NCBI GenBank assembly: GCA_001556125.1
Contig: LSIG01000124.1
Coordinates: forward strand, 1-64,000
Source: Rhizobiales bacterium CCH10-E5
Lineage (GTDB): Bacteria; Pseudomonadota; Alphaproteobacteria; Rhizobiales; Beijerinckiaceae
Length of the DNA: 64,000 bases
Direction: 5' to 3'
Shown here: one piece after another, positions 26,777-35,823 of the stretch
How the letters are laid out: each line of letters starts with the position of its first letter
Numbering within the stretch: position 1 is the stretch's first letter
Position numbers and translations under genes: made by a program
The notes under the pieces: model-generated
Told to the model about the DNA's origin: nothing
The model's database searches: none
What the model saw: only the letters and a program-made list of their open reading frames with translations

Positions 26777-26818
26777 ACCGCGGGGCGGGCCGGGCAGCCG
26801 GTTCGCCCCGCGGTTTTT
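26777..26818 (+). terminator. Rho-independent terminator after the VOC gene
   Basis: A perfect 11-bp stem ACCGCGGGGCG / CGCCCCGCGGT with a 16-base loop is followed by TTTTT, 28 bases after the stop codon. Confidence 0.85.
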
Positions 26819-26949
26819 GTCGCAATTGCCGGACGGTTTTCACCCCGCCTTAACCAAGAACGCCTCTATTCGAACCAGGCCGCTTTGTCGGCTCGCGCCC
26901 TCTTGTTGCGACGGCGCCTGTGTGTTGCGTCGGGTCGAGAGCGTTCGGG

Positions 26950-28107
26950 ATGTCGGGTCAGGGCTACAGGCTGCGCAGGGCGCCGCGAACCCGCTACCGG
27001 GTCGGCCACAATGTCTTTTTGCAGATCGCCGCCATCGTCGTCGCCTGCGGCGTCGGCTTTGTGGCGCTCGATCCCGGTCGCGAGGCGCAGCGCCCCACCG
27101 CGGCCGCGCCCCAGCGCGACGTCATGGTGACCGGCTCGCTCGCGGCCTCGTCGACGGCCTATCGCGACCTGCTGAAGCCGGGCTTTGCGCTCGGGACGAC
27201 ACCCTCGTCCTTCGGCGCGCAGGCGCCGCTGCAGGCTGGGCTCCAACCCAGCGAACCGGCCCAGACTGCCCGCTCTTCATCCGCCGCCCAGCTTCCCGTG
27301 GTCGCCGCCCTCCCGGCGGCGCCGGCGGTCGCCTCGCCGACTCCGGCTTCGCCGGCCGTCGCCGCCGCGCCCGCCGTCGAGCCGCAGGCCGTCACCCGGA
27401 TCCTCAAGGATGCGCCGCTGCCGGCGCCGCGTCCGGCCGACCTCAAGTCCCCGCAGACGGCCGAGGCGCCCGCCATCGCGCTGCGCCAGCCGACCCGCCG
27501 CACCGCCCGCGTCGAGGCGGCGACGCCGGCTCCGGCCGTCGAGGACAACCGTTCGTTCTTCGAGAAGCTCTTCGGCGCGGCGCCCCAGCCCAAGGGGCCG
27601 GCCATGGCCTATGCCGCGCCATCCGACGACGAGATCGATCGTTCGCGCGGCCGCCGCCTCAGCCCCTCCTTCGGTCCGGCGCCGGGCGCGATGCAGGGGG
27701 GCACCGCGATCTACGACATCAGCGGCAAGACCGTTCACATGCCCAATGGCGAGAAGCTGGAGGCCCATTCCGGCTTCGGCGACAAGATGGACGATCCTCG
27801 CTACGTCCATGTCCGGATGCATGGCGCGACACCGCCCCACACCTACAATCTCGTCGAGCGCGAGGCGCTCTTCCATGGCCACCGCGCCCTGCGGATGCAC
27901 CCGGTCGGGGGCAGCAGCGCGATCTATGGCCGGGCCGGCTTGCTGACGCACCCCTATCTGCTGGGGCCGAGCGGCCAGTCGAATGGCTGCATCTCATTCA
28001 AGGATTATGACCGCTTCCTGCAGGCCTTTCTGCGCGGCGAGGTGCGGCGTATCGTGGTCGTCGCCAGCATGCGCGATGCGCCGGCCTCGCTGATCGCCTC
28101 GCGTTGA
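26950..28107 (+). CDS. Membrane-anchored tlde1 (DUF2778) domain protein
   Basis: A 385-residue protein. After a basic N-terminus, one membrane segment (FLQIAAIVVACGVGFVAL, about residues 21-40) is followed by about 210 residues rich in A, P and T, and then a C-terminal tlde1/DUF2778 domain. The domain shows HSGFGD, ALRMHPVGGSSAIYGRAGLL and the SNGCISFKDY motif with the presumed catalytic cysteine. tlde1 proteins are L,D-transpeptidase-like and act on peptidoglycan; some are type VI effectors. No T6SS genes are near, so a housekeeping envelope role is more likely. GTG at 26920 is an alternative start. Confidence 0.8.
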   Translation: MSGQGYRLRRAPRTRYRVGHNVFLQIAAIVVACGVGFVALDPGREAQRPTAAAPQRDVMVTGSLAASSTAYRDLLKPGFALGTTPSSFGAQAPLQAGLQPSEPAQTARSSSAAQLPVVAALPAAPAVASPTPASPAVAAAPAVEPQAVTRILKDAPLPAPRPADLKSPQTAEAPAIALRQPTRRTARVEAATPAPAVEDNRSFFEKLFGAAPQPKGPAMAYAAPSDDEIDRSRGRRLSPSFGPAPGAMQGGTAIYDISGKTVHMPNGEKLEAHSGFGDKMDDPRYVHVRMHGATPPHTYNLVEREALFHGHRALRMHPVGGSSAIYGRAGLLTHPYLLGPSGQSNGCISFKDYDRFLQAFLRGEVRRIVVVASMRDAPASLIASR

Positions 28108-28196
28108 CGCGGAGGTGAGGAGCGCGTGATCGGCGCGTGCGGAACGATGGGCGGAGCCGAAGGGTTCAGCCTCATCATCTCCCAGGGAGCTTGCCG

Positions 28197-28604
28197 ATGA
28201 CACCTCTCGCCCGCCTCGCCATGCCATCACGCCGCCGCCTGTTGGCGGGCGCAGCCTTCCTTGCCGCTTCCGCAGCCCTGCCGGTCGCGGCCCATCATGG
28301 CTGGGCCTGGGCCGAAGGCGAGCAGATGGAACTGAAAGGCACCATCCGCACGATCTCGATGGCCCCGCCGCATCCGATGCTGATGGTTGCGGCCGAGGAC
28401 GGCAAGGAATGGCAGGTCGATCTCGGCAACCCGAACCAGACCGCGCGGTCGGGCTTCACCGGCGACACGGCCAAGCCCGGCTACGCGATCACCGCGCTCG
28501 GCAACCGCCATCTCGACAAGAGCAAGGCCCATATGAAGGCCGTGCGCATCGTCATCGCCGGCAAGAATTACGACATGTATCCGGAGCGCATCCGCAGCAA
28601 CTGA
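28197..28604 (+). CDS. Exported DUF6152-like protein
   Basis: A 135-residue protein with a twin-arginine-like leader (PSRRRLLAGAAFLAASAALP to VAA) followed by HHGWAW. The mature domain is beta-rich (LKGTIRTISMAPPHPMLMVAAE, WQVDLGNP), as in the DUF6152 family often found next to a small membrane protein. The histidines after the cleavage site could bind metal. The ATG at 28197 is preceded by CAGGGAG. It is followed seven bases later by a four-TM protein gene, so the two probably work together at the membrane. The function is unknown. Confidence 0.75.
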   Translation: MTPLARLAMPSRRRLLAGAAFLAASAALPVAAHHGWAWAEGEQMELKGTIRTISMAPPHPMLMVAAEDGKEWQVDLGNPNQTARSGFTGDTAKPGYAITALGNRHLDKSKAHMKAVRIVIAGKNYDMYPERIRSN

Positions 28605-28610
28605 GGCCGC

Positions 28611-29078
28611 ATGGAGCTTCTCGCCGGCGTCGGGACATGGCCCGGAGCCGTGCTGCTCAAGCAGAGCGGCACGGCCTATCTGTTCGTCAATGCGAGCCAC
28701 ATTCTCGGCCTCGCCCTGCTGATCGGCGCGATCTGGCCGCTCGACCTCCGGCTGCTCGGGCTCTTTCACAGCGTGCCGGTCGCCGCCTTAGCGCCCGTGC
28801 TGTCGCGCATGGCGGGAATCGGGCTTGGCCTCGCGCTCGTCACCGGCGCCTGGCTCTTCACCGTGCGCCCGGTCGAATATGCCCGCAACGCCGCCTTCCT
28901 CTGGAAGCTCGGCCTGCTCGCGTTGGCGGTCGCCAACATCGCCCTGCAGCACCGCAGCGCCGCCTACACCCGAGCGCTGGCGGGCGAGATCACCGCGGCG
29001 GTGAAACTGCGCGCGCTGGCCTCGCTGATGCTCTGGCTCGCCGTGCTGCTGGCGGGCCGCTGGATCGGCTTTCTCTGA
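28611..29078 (+). CDS. Four-TM membrane protein paired with the DUF6152 gene
   Basis: A 155-residue protein with about four hydrophobic segments (around residues 23-45, 57-82, 95-108 and 132-152). The pattern recalls small CopD-like or DUF6644-type membrane proteins. It starts seven bases after the upstream exported protein and is convergent with topA. No catalytic motif is visible. A function together with the DUF6152 protein is inferred from spacing only. Confidence 0.7.
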   Translation: MELLAGVGTWPGAVLLKQSGTAYLFVNASHILGLALLIGAIWPLDLRLLGLFHSVPVAALAPVLSRMAGIGLGLALVTGAWLFTVRPVEYARNAAFLWKLGLLALAVANIALQHRSAAYTRALAGEITAAVKLRALASLMLWLAVLLAGRWIGFL

Positions 29079-29097
29079 AGCGCCGCGTCCGGTCGCC

Positions 29098-31788
29098 TCA
29101 GCCCTTGGCGGCAGCCTTGGCCTTGGCTGCGCCGGCTTTCGGCTTGGCGGCCGCGGTCTTCGCGCCCGCCTTGGCCGCAGCCGGCTTGGCTGCCGATTTG
29201 GCGGCAGGCTTCTTCGCCGACGCCTTGGCGGCCTTGGCCTTGCCGGGCCCCTTGACGCCGCTGCTCTCGGCCTTGGCGTTGACGAGCTCCACCGCCTGCT
29301 CGAGCGTGATCGCCTCCTGCGTCAGCGCTTTCGGAAGGGTCGCGTTGACCTTGCCCCAGTTGACGTAAGGCCCGTATTTGCCGGCCCGCACCACGAGCTT
29401 GCCGCCCGCCGGATGCTCGCCGAGTTCTCGGCCCGGCACCGCGGCGCCGCGCCCGAAGCGGCTGCCGCCGCCACCGCTCTCCTTGGCGACGATCAGGTCT
29501 ATGGCGCGGTTGGCGCCGATCTGCAGGATGTCGTCGTCCTTGTCGATATTGGCGTAGGTCTTGCCGTGCTGGACGTAAGGCCCGTAGCGGCCGATGCCGG
29601 CGAGGATCGGCTCGCCGCTCTCGGGATGCCGCGCCACCTCTTTGGGCAGCGAGAGCAGGGCCAGCGCCTTCTCGAGGTCGACGTTGCCGGGGCTCATGCC
29701 CTTGGGCAGGCTGGAGCGCTTGGGCTTCTCGCCCTCGCCAAGCTGGATATAGGGGCCGAAGCGCCCGTCGCGGATGGTGACGTCCTGGTCGGTCACGGGG
29801 TCCTTGCCGAGGATGCGCACGCCCGGTGCGCCGGTGCCGCCCTCGGCCGTGGCCTCGCCATCGCTGGCCTGCACGGTCAGCGGGCGGGTGTAGCGGCATT
29901 CGGGATAGTTGGAGCAGCCGACGAAGGCGCCGAACTTGCCGAGCTTCAGCGAGAGTGTGCCCGTGCCGCAGACCTGGCAGGCGCGCGGATCGCCGCCATC
30001 GTCGCGCTGCGGGAAGACATGGGGCCCGAGCACCCCGTTCAGCGCCTCCAGCACCTCGGTGACGCGCAGCTCCTTGGTGTCGCCGATCGCCGCCGTGAAC
30101 TCCTCCCAGAATTCGCGCAGCAGCACCTTCCAGTCGATCTCGGCGTTCGAGACGCGGTCGAGCTTCTCCTCCAGCAGGGCGGTGAAGTCGAAGGCGACAT
30201 AGCGGTTGAAGAAGCTCTCCAGGAACGCCGTCACCAGCATGCCCTTGTCCTCGGGCACCAGGCGCTTCTTCTCGATGCGGACATATTCGCGGTCGCGCAG
30301 GGTCGAGAGCGTCGCGGCATAGGTGGAGGGCCGGCCGATGCCGAGCTCTTCCATGCGCTTGACCAAGCTCGCTTCCGAATAGCGCGGCGGCGGCTCGGTG
30401 AAATGCTGCTCCGCGGCGATGGCGCGCTTCTCCAGCCCGTCGCCGGCCTTCATCGCCGGGAGTTTCTTGGAATCCTCGTCCTCCTCGTCGTCGCGGCTCT
30501 CCTGATAGAGCGTCAGGAATCCGTCGAAGAGCACGACCTGGCCGGTGGCGCGCAGCTCGAGATGGCGACCGGCGACGGTCGCCGCAACGTCGACCGTGGT
30601 GCGCTCCAGCGAGGCCGATTCCATCTGGCTCGCGATGGTGCGCTTCCAGATCAGCTCGTAGAGCCTGGCCTGCTCGGGCTCCAGATGGCGCGCGACCATG
30701 GCCGGCAGCCGGCCGAGATCGGTCGGGCGGATCGCCTCGTGGGCTTCCTGCGCGTTCTTGGCCTTGACCGTGTATTTGCGCGGAACGCCTGGCACATAGG
30801 CGTCGCCGAATTCCTTGCCGATGACGCGGCGTGCCGCGGCAATGGCCGAGCCGTCCATGTCGACGCCGTCGGTTCGCATATAGGTGATGAGACCGACCGT
30901 CTCGCCGCCGATGTCGACGCCCTCATAGAGCCGCTGCGCCAGCTGCATCGTCCGCGCCGGGGCGAGCCCGAGCTTGCGGGAGGCTTCCTGCTGCAGGGTC
31001 GAGGTCTGGAAGGGCGGGTAGGGGTGGCGCTTGACCGGCTTGGCCTCGACATTCGCCACGCTGAAGGCCGCGCTCTCCAGCGCCTCCTTAAAGGCCCCGG
31101 CCTCGTCGCCGGTGCCGATGTCGAGCCGCGTGATCTTCTTGCCGTCGGCGCCGACGAGGCGGGCATCGAAGACGCCGCCGGCCGCCGTCGCCAGCGTCGC
31201 CACCAGCGACCAGTATTCGCGCGCCCGGAAGGCCTCGATCTCGCGCTCGCGGTCGCAGACGATGCGCAGCGCCACCGACTGCACGCGCCCCGCCGAGCGC
31301 GCGCCGGGAAGCTTGCGCCAGAGCACGGGGGAAAGGGTGAAGCCGACGAGATAGTCCAGCGCCCGACGGGCCAGATAAGCGTCGACCAGCGCCTGGTCGA
31401 CCTGGCGCGGATTGGCGAGAGCCGTCTGCACCGCGTCCTTGGTGACGGCGTTGAAGGTGACGCGCTCGACGGGAATGCCCTTCAGCGCCCGCTTCGCATT
31501 GAGCGCCTCCAGCACATGCCAGGAGATCGCCTCGCCCTCGCGGTCGGGGTCGGTCGCGAGGATCAGCTTGTCGGCGCCCTTCAGCGCCTTGACGATCTCG
31601 GAGACCTGCTTGGCGCCGCGCCCCTCGATTTCCCACTTCATCGCGAAGTCGTGCTCGGGATCGACCGAGCCGTCCTTCGCCGGCAGATCGCGGATATGCC
31701 CGAAGGAGGCGATCACCTCATAGTCGGAGCCGAGATATTTGTTGATCGTCTTGGCCTTGGCCGGCGACTCGACGACGAGGAGCTTCAT
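29098..31788 (-). CDS. topA: DNA topoisomerase I
   Basis: An 896-residue type IA topoisomerase that relaxes negative supercoils. The TOPRIM domain begins with MKLLVVESPAKAKTINKYLG and has ATDPDREGEAISWH; the active-site tyrosine lies in LITYMRTDGVDM. One clear zinc-ribbon (CQVCGTGT ... CSNYPEC) and several topo-C repeats (RDGRFGPYIQLG, GIGRYGPYVQHG, RAGKYGPYVNWG) follow. The last 50 residues are a Lys/Ala-rich histone-H1-like tail. In many relatives topA follows dprA; here it lies about 5 kb before pyrB on the opposite strand, indicating a local rearrangement. Confidence 0.96.
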   Translation of the reverse strand: MKLLVVESPAKAKTINKYLGSDYEVIASFGHIRDLPAKDGSVDPEHDFAMKWEIEGRGAKQVSEIVKALKGADKLILATDPDREGEAISWHVLEALNAKRALKGIPVERVTFNAVTKDAVQTALANPRQVDQALVDAYLARRALDYLVGFTLSPVLWRKLPGARSAGRVQSVALRIVCDREREIEAFRAREYWSLVATLATAAGGVFDARLVGADGKKITRLDIGTGDEAGAFKEALESAAFSVANVEAKPVKRHPYPPFQTSTLQQEASRKLGLAPARTMQLAQRLYEGVDIGGETVGLITYMRTDGVDMDGSAIAAARRVIGKEFGDAYVPGVPRKYTVKAKNAQEAHEAIRPTDLGRLPAMVARHLEPEQARLYELIWKRTIASQMESASLERTTVDVAATVAGRHLELRATGQVVLFDGFLTLYQESRDDEEDEDSKKLPAMKAGDGLEKRAIAAEQHFTEPPPRYSEASLVKRMEELGIGRPSTYAATLSTLRDREYVRIEKKRLVPEDKGMLVTAFLESFFNRYVAFDFTALLEEKLDRVSNAEIDWKVLLREFWEEFTAAIGDTKELRVTEVLEALNGVLGPHVFPQRDDGGDPRACQVCGTGTLSLKLGKFGAFVGCSNYPECRYTRPLTVQASDGEATAEGGTGAPGVRILGKDPVTDQDVTIRDGRFGPYIQLGEGEKPKRSSLPKGMSPGNVDLEKALALLSLPKEVARHPESGEPILAGIGRYGPYVQHGKTYANIDKDDDILQIGANRAIDLIVAKESGGGGSRFGRGAAVPGRELGEHPAGGKLVVRAGKYGPYVNWGKVNATLPKALTQEAITLEQAVELVNAKAESSGVKGPGKAKAAKASAKKPAAKSAAKPAAAKAGAKTAAAKPKAGAAKAKAAAKG

Positions 31789-32010
31789 GGTGCGGTGTCT
31801 CGGTCATAGCCTCTCTGAGCGCGGCACCGACCCTGTTGGGAACGGTCCCGCGACCGGTGAAAGACCCGGCGGTTCGGAATTGCGCGCGAAGTTGGTTCAG
31901 GGAACGGGCCGTGTCAAACGCCGATTGCGCTTTTGAGCCGTTCGGCGGCGTTTTGGCCACATCCCCCGGCAGGCCTGCAGATGGCGGGCCCGATCCGGCT
32001 CCGCAAGGGC

Positions 32011-32031
32011 AGGGGCGGCAGTGCCGCCCCT
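32011..32031 (-). terminator. Hairpin after the serine hydrolase gene, candidate terminator
   Basis: AGGGGCGGCA-G-TGCCGCCCCT is a perfect inverted repeat just 3' of the serine hydrolase stop on the minus strand. There is no T run, so it may be an mRNA-stabilising or factor-dependent end. Confidence 0.4.
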
Positions 32032-32038
32032 CGCCGTC

Positions 32039-33166
32039 TCAGCGCAGCGCGCCGTAGAGCGCCGCGAGAAACCCGTCATAGGCCGCGCCGTCGATCCAGC
32101 GCAGCACCGCGACGAGATCGTTCTCCACATCGACCAGGATGACGTTGGTGCCCGCGCCCAGCGCCCAGTAGGCGGACGCCGGTATCGCCGGCCGGGCCGT
32201 CGGGCCGCGGTTCAGCCACCACAGGAAACCGTAATTGGCCAGCGTCGGGGAGGGCGCCACCATCTGCTTGATCCAGTCGGCCGGAATCAGGCAGCGCCCG
32301 CCCCAATCGCCGCCCCGGGCCATCAGCAGTCCGAAGCGGGCATGGTCGCGCGCCCCGATGAACAGGCCGCCGCCCCAATGGCCGCCGCCGGGCACGGACT
32401 GGATTTGCCGCCCGTCAATCTCCACGAAGGAGTTCTCGTAGCCCTGCCATTCCCAGTCGGAGGAGGCACCGATCGGGTCCATGATGCGCTCGCGCAGGAC
32501 CTCGGGCAAAGGCCGGCGGAAGCGCTGCAGCAGCGCATAACCCAGCACGTTCACCCGCACGTCGTTATACTCATAGAAGCTGCCGGGGGTGCGAAGCTCC
32601 CGCTTCTGGCCCTTGCGGCTGTTGTCGGCGCCGGGGCCGATCTGTCGGTTGTGGTCGACCTGGTCGGACTTGCCGAAGATCTCGCCCTGCCATTCGCTCG
32701 ATTGCTGCAGCAGATGCCGCCAGGTGACCCGACCATTATGGGCGCCCTCGAAGAAGGGACCGGGCACGCTCCGACCCACCGGCTCGTCGAGATCGGCGAT
32801 CAGCCCGTCGGCGACGGCGAGCCCCGCCAGCACCGAAAGATAGCTCTTGGCGATCGAGAAGGTCATGTCGGGGCGGTTCGTGTCGCCCCATTCGGCCACG
32901 ATCCGCCCGCCCTTCAGGATCAGCCCGGCCGGACCGCCGCGCTCGCGCACGGGACCGACGATGTCGGTCCAGGGCCCGCTCTCGTTCCACTCGCGATTGC
33001 CGACATAGGTGCCGTCCGGCCAATAGAGGCTTCTCGGCCAGGGGCTCTCATGGGCCTGCGCGAAGGCGACAGCCTCCGCCAGCCGCGCCGGATCGAAGCC
33101 CGCTTCGCCGGGTGCGACCGTGCTCCAGCGCGATCCATGGGCGGCGGGCACAGAGGCGGCGGACAT
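32039..33166 (-). CDS. Serine hydrolase of the beta-lactamase/PBP-C fold
   Basis: A 375-residue class C beta-lactamase-like serine hydrolase. The SxxK nucleophile motif is SIAK in MTFSIAKSYLSVLAG, the Y-x-N motif is YND in YEYNDVRVNVLGYAL, and GGHWGGGLFIG replaces the KTG box. No signal peptide is visible, so the enzyme may be cytoplasmic and act as an esterase or amidase rather than as a beta-lactamase. The gene is divergent from pyrB, with about 155 bases between them. The substrate is unknown. Confidence 0.87.
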   Translation of the reverse strand: MSAASVPAAHGSRWSTVAPGEAGFDPARLAEAVAFAQAHESPWPRSLYWPDGTYVGNREWNESGPWTDIVGPVRERGGPAGLILKGGRIVAEWGDTNRPDMTFSIAKSYLSVLAGLAVADGLIADLDEPVGRSVPGPFFEGAHNGRVTWRHLLQQSSEWQGEIFGKSDQVDHNRQIGPGADNSRKGQKRELRTPGSFYEYNDVRVNVLGYALLQRFRRPLPEVLRERIMDPIGASSDWEWQGYENSFVEIDGRQIQSVPGGGHWGGGLFIGARDHARFGLLMARGGDWGGRCLIPADWIKQMVAPSPTLANYGFLWWLNRGPTARPAIPASAYWALGAGTNVILVDVENDLVAVLRWIDGAAYDGFLAALYGALR

Positions 33167-33322
33167 TGGCGGGCTCCCTCGCGGCGGCGGGCCCGTGGAC
33201 GCGCCCCATCGCCTTTGGCGTAGCCCGATGCGGCCGCCTCCGCCATCCCGCCATCCGCATGCGGGAGAGCGCCATCGCGCGCTTGCACGCCGGCCGACTC
33301 GCGCCTAAACACCCCTCTTCAA

Positions 33323-34267
33323 ATGACATCGTCAGCCCCGCTCTACCCGCACCGGCATCTCCTCGGGATCGAGGGGCTGAACCATTTGGACATCGAGGCG
33401 CTGCTGGACCGGGCCGACGCCTATGTCGCGCTCTCCCGTCAGGTCGAGAAGAAGACGGCGACGCTGCGCGGCCGCACCCAGATCAACCTGTTCTTCGAGC
33501 CCTCGACCCGGACGCAGGCTTCCTTCGAGCTGGCGGGAAAACGCCTCGGCGCCGACGTCATGAACATGTCGGTTGCCTCCTCCTCGGTGAAGAAGGGCGA
33601 GACGCTGATCGACACCGCCGCGACGCTGAACGCGATGCGGCCCGACATCATCGTCGTGCGACACCATGCGGCCGGCGCGGTCCATCTTCTGGCCCGGAAG
33701 GTCGGCTGCTCGGTGGTGAATGCCGGCGACGGCGCCCATGAGCATCCGACGCAAGCCCTGCTCGACGCCCTGACCATCCGCCGCAACAAGGGGCGGATCA
33801 TGGGGCTGACGGTCGCGATCTGCGGCGACATCCTGCATTCGCGCGTCGCCCGCTCCAACATCATCCTGCTCAACGCGCTCGGGGCCAAGGTGCGCCTGAT
33901 CGCCCCCTCGACCCTGCTGCCCGCCGGCATCGAACGCATGGGCGTCGAGGTCTTCACGGACATGAACAAGGGCCTGGAAGGCGCCGACATCGTGATGATG
34001 CTGCGCCTCCAGCTGGAGCGCATGCACGGCGCCTTCGTGCCCTCCTCGAAGGAATATTTCCGCTATTTCGGCCTCGATCGCGAGAAGCTGCGGCGGGCCC
34101 AGCCCGACGCGCTCGTGATGCATCCCGGCCCGATGAACCGCGGCGTCGAGATCTCCTCCGAGGTCGCCGACGGCGCCCAGTCGCTGATCCGCGAGCAGGT
34201 CGAGATGGGCGTCGCGGTGCGCATGGCCGTGCTCGACGCGCTGGCGCAGCATCTGCCCAATCTGTGA
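33323..34267 (+). CDS. pyrB: Aspartate carbamoyltransferase catalytic subunit
   Basis: A 314-residue ATCase, which condenses carbamoyl phosphate and aspartate in pyrimidine synthesis. The carbamoyl-phosphate motif [19 protein letters not shown], the [12 protein letters not shown] helix and the C-terminal [13 protein letters not shown] are intact. It is followed four bases later by a small membrane-protein gene and then by pyrC'. The PyrB-PyrC' arrangement is typical of bacteria whose ATCase assembles with an inactive dihydroorotase homologue. Confidence 0.96.
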   Translation: MTSSAPLYPHRHLLGIEGLNHLDIEALLDRADAYVALSRQVEKKTATLRGRTQINLFFEPSTRTQASFELAGKRLGADVMNMSVASSSVKKGETLIDTAATLNAMRPDIIVVRHHAAGAVHLLARKVGCSVVNAGDGAHEHPTQALLDALTIRRNKGRIMGLTVAICGDILHSRVARSNIILLNALGAKVRLIAPSTLLPAGIERMGVEVFTDMNKGLEGADIVMMLRLQLERMHGAFVPSSKEYFRYFGLDREKLRRAQPDALVMHPGPMNRGVEISSEVADGAQSLIREQVEMGVAVRMAVLDALAQHLPNL

Positions 34268-34271
34268 CGCG

Positions 34272-34496
34272 ATGCTGAGGCTCGCGACCGGCTTTCTGGC
34301 TGCCAAGGCAAGGGCCGCGCTCTGGCTGCTCGCCTTGGCCTATTTCTCGCTGGCGGCGATGCTCCTGCATGACGATGCCCGCTCGGGCTGGACCTGGGCC
34401 TTCATCGTCGGAGGCGGTCTGCTGCTGCTCCTCTTCATCGGCATCGTCCGGTTCTGGCTCGTCTTTTTCAGAGGTCTGGGAGACCGTAATGGCTGA
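34272..34496 (+). CDS. Small two-TM membrane protein between pyrB and pyrC'
   Basis: A 74-residue protein with two hydrophobic helices (about residues 16-33 and 42-66) and charged ends. It starts four bases after pyrB and overlaps the start of pyrC' by eight bases, so it is translated within the operon. I do not recognise the family. Translational coupling may be its main contribution; a direct role in pyrimidine synthesis is not indicated. Confidence 0.65.
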   Translation: MLRLATGFLAAKARAALWLLALAYFSLAAMLLHDDARSGWTWAFIVGGGLLLLLFIGIVRFWLVFFRGLGDRNG

Positions 34497-35790
34497 CTCG
34501 CAGATCACCGTCATCGCCAATGCCGAGCTGGTCGATCCGGCGGCGCGCCGGCAGGGCCGGGGTTCGCTGCTGCTGCGCGACGGGGCGATCGCCGACATCG
34601 CCTGGGGCGCCGAGCCGGCCGCCCCTGACGGCGCCCGCCGTATCGACGCCGCCGGCCTCGTCGTCGCGCCCGGCCTCGTCGATCTGCGCGCCTTCCTCGG
34701 CGAGCCCGGTGCCGAATTCCGTGAGACGCTGGGGACGGGGTCGCAGGCGGCCGCCGCCGGCGGCGTCACCACCGTCGTCTGCCGCCCGGACACCGACCCG
34801 CCGATCGACGATCCGGCGATCATCGACTTCATCAAGCGCCGTGCCCGCGACAAGGCGATCGTCAACGTCCTGCCCTGCGCCGCGCTGACCAAGGGCCTGC
34901 ACGGGAAGGAGATCACCGAGTTCGGACTGCTGCTCGAGGCCGGCGCGGTCGCCTTCGGGGACGGCGCGAAGGCCCTGCGCAACCCGCAGATCATGCGCCG
35001 CGCCTTGATCTACGCCCGCGACTTCGACGCGCTGATCATGAACCATGTCGAGGATCCGGATCTGCGCGGCGCCGGCGTGATGGCCGAAGGCGAGTTCGCC
35101 AGTCGCAAGGGCCTGCCGGGCATTCCGCGCGAGGCCGAGACCGTGATGCTCGAGCGCGACCTGCGCCTCGCCCGGGCCACCGGCGGGCGCTACCACGCCG
35201 CGATGATTTCCTGCTCGGACTCGGTCGAGCTCATCCGCCGGGCCAAGGCTGACGGGCTTCGCGTCACCTGCGGCGCGTCGATCAACAGTCTGACGCTGAA
35301 CGAGAACGACGTCGGCGACTACCGCACCTTCTGCAAGGTCTCGCCGCCGTTGCGCGACGAGCCCGAGCGACTGGCGCTGGTCGAGGCGCTGGCCGAGGGA
35401 GTCATCGACGTCGTCGTCTCCGATCACGATCCGCAGGATGTCGAGACGAAGCGCCAGCCCTTCGCCGAGGCCGCCGACGGCGCGCTCGGCATCGAAACAC
35501 TGCTCTCCGCCTCGCTGCGCCTGGTGCAGGCCGGCCAGATCGCCCTGCCGGACCTGCTGGCGGCGCTCTCGACCAAGCCGGCCAACCTGCTCGGCCTGCG
35601 CTGCGGTAGGCTCGCGGTCGGCGCGCCGGCCGACCTGATGCTGCTCGATCTCGAAGCGCCCTATGTCGTCGACAAGCGCAAGTTGAAGTCGCGCGCCAAG
35701 AACTCGCCCTTCGACGAGGCGCGGCTGGAGGGCATTGTCCGCGCCACCTATGTCGGCGGCCGCGTGGTCTACGAGAACGTCGCCGGCTGA
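34489..35790 (+). CDS. pyrC: Pseudo-dihydroorotase PyrC' (non-catalytic ATCase partner)
   Basis: A 433-residue dihydroorotase homologue. The metal-binding HxH motif expected after the PGLVDL strand reads R67-A68-F69, so two zinc ligands are missing. The histidine-pair motif of active enzymes is replaced by CGASINSLTLNE, while NHVED, RYHAAMIS, DHDPQ and PFAEAADGALGIETLL remain. This pattern marks PyrC', which holds the ATCase dodecamer together with PyrB. A catalytic dihydroorotase should be encoded elsewhere. The start at 34489 is preferred over longer frames because it gives the normal N-terminus. Confidence 0.9.
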   Translation: MADSQITVIANAELVDPAARRQGRGSLLLRDGAIADIAWGAEPAAPDGARRIDAAGLVVAPGLVDLRAFLGEPGAEFRETLGTGSQAAAAGGVTTVVCRPDTDPPIDDPAIIDFIKRRARDKAIVNVLPCAALTKGLHGKEITEFGLLLEAGAVAFGDGAKALRNPQIMRRALIYARDFDALIMNHVEDPDLRGAGVMAEGEFASRKGLPGIPREAETVMLERDLRLARATGGRYHAAMISCSDSVELIRRAKADGLRVTCGASINSLTLNENDVGDYRTFCKVSPPLRDEPERLALVEALAEGVIDVVVSDHDPQDVETKRQPFAEAADGALGIETLLSASLRLVQAGQIALPDLLAALSTKPANLLGLRCGRLAVGAPADLMLLDLEAPYVVDKRKLKSRAKNSPFDEARLEGIVRATYVGGRVVYENVAG

Positions 35791-35823
35791 GCGCGTCGCG
35801 CCCGGCCGGCGGAGGTCATCCGC

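Noticed and set aside
26950..28107. Type VI effector interpretation of the tlde1 protein
   Set aside because: No T6SS genes or immunity gene are adjacent, and the protein has its own membrane anchor.
29413..31809. A 2.4-kb open frame antisense to topA
   Set aside because: It has no domain-like motifs, and topA is certain. The same applies to long antisense frames over the acyl-CoA dehydrogenase region, the RND pump and gatB.
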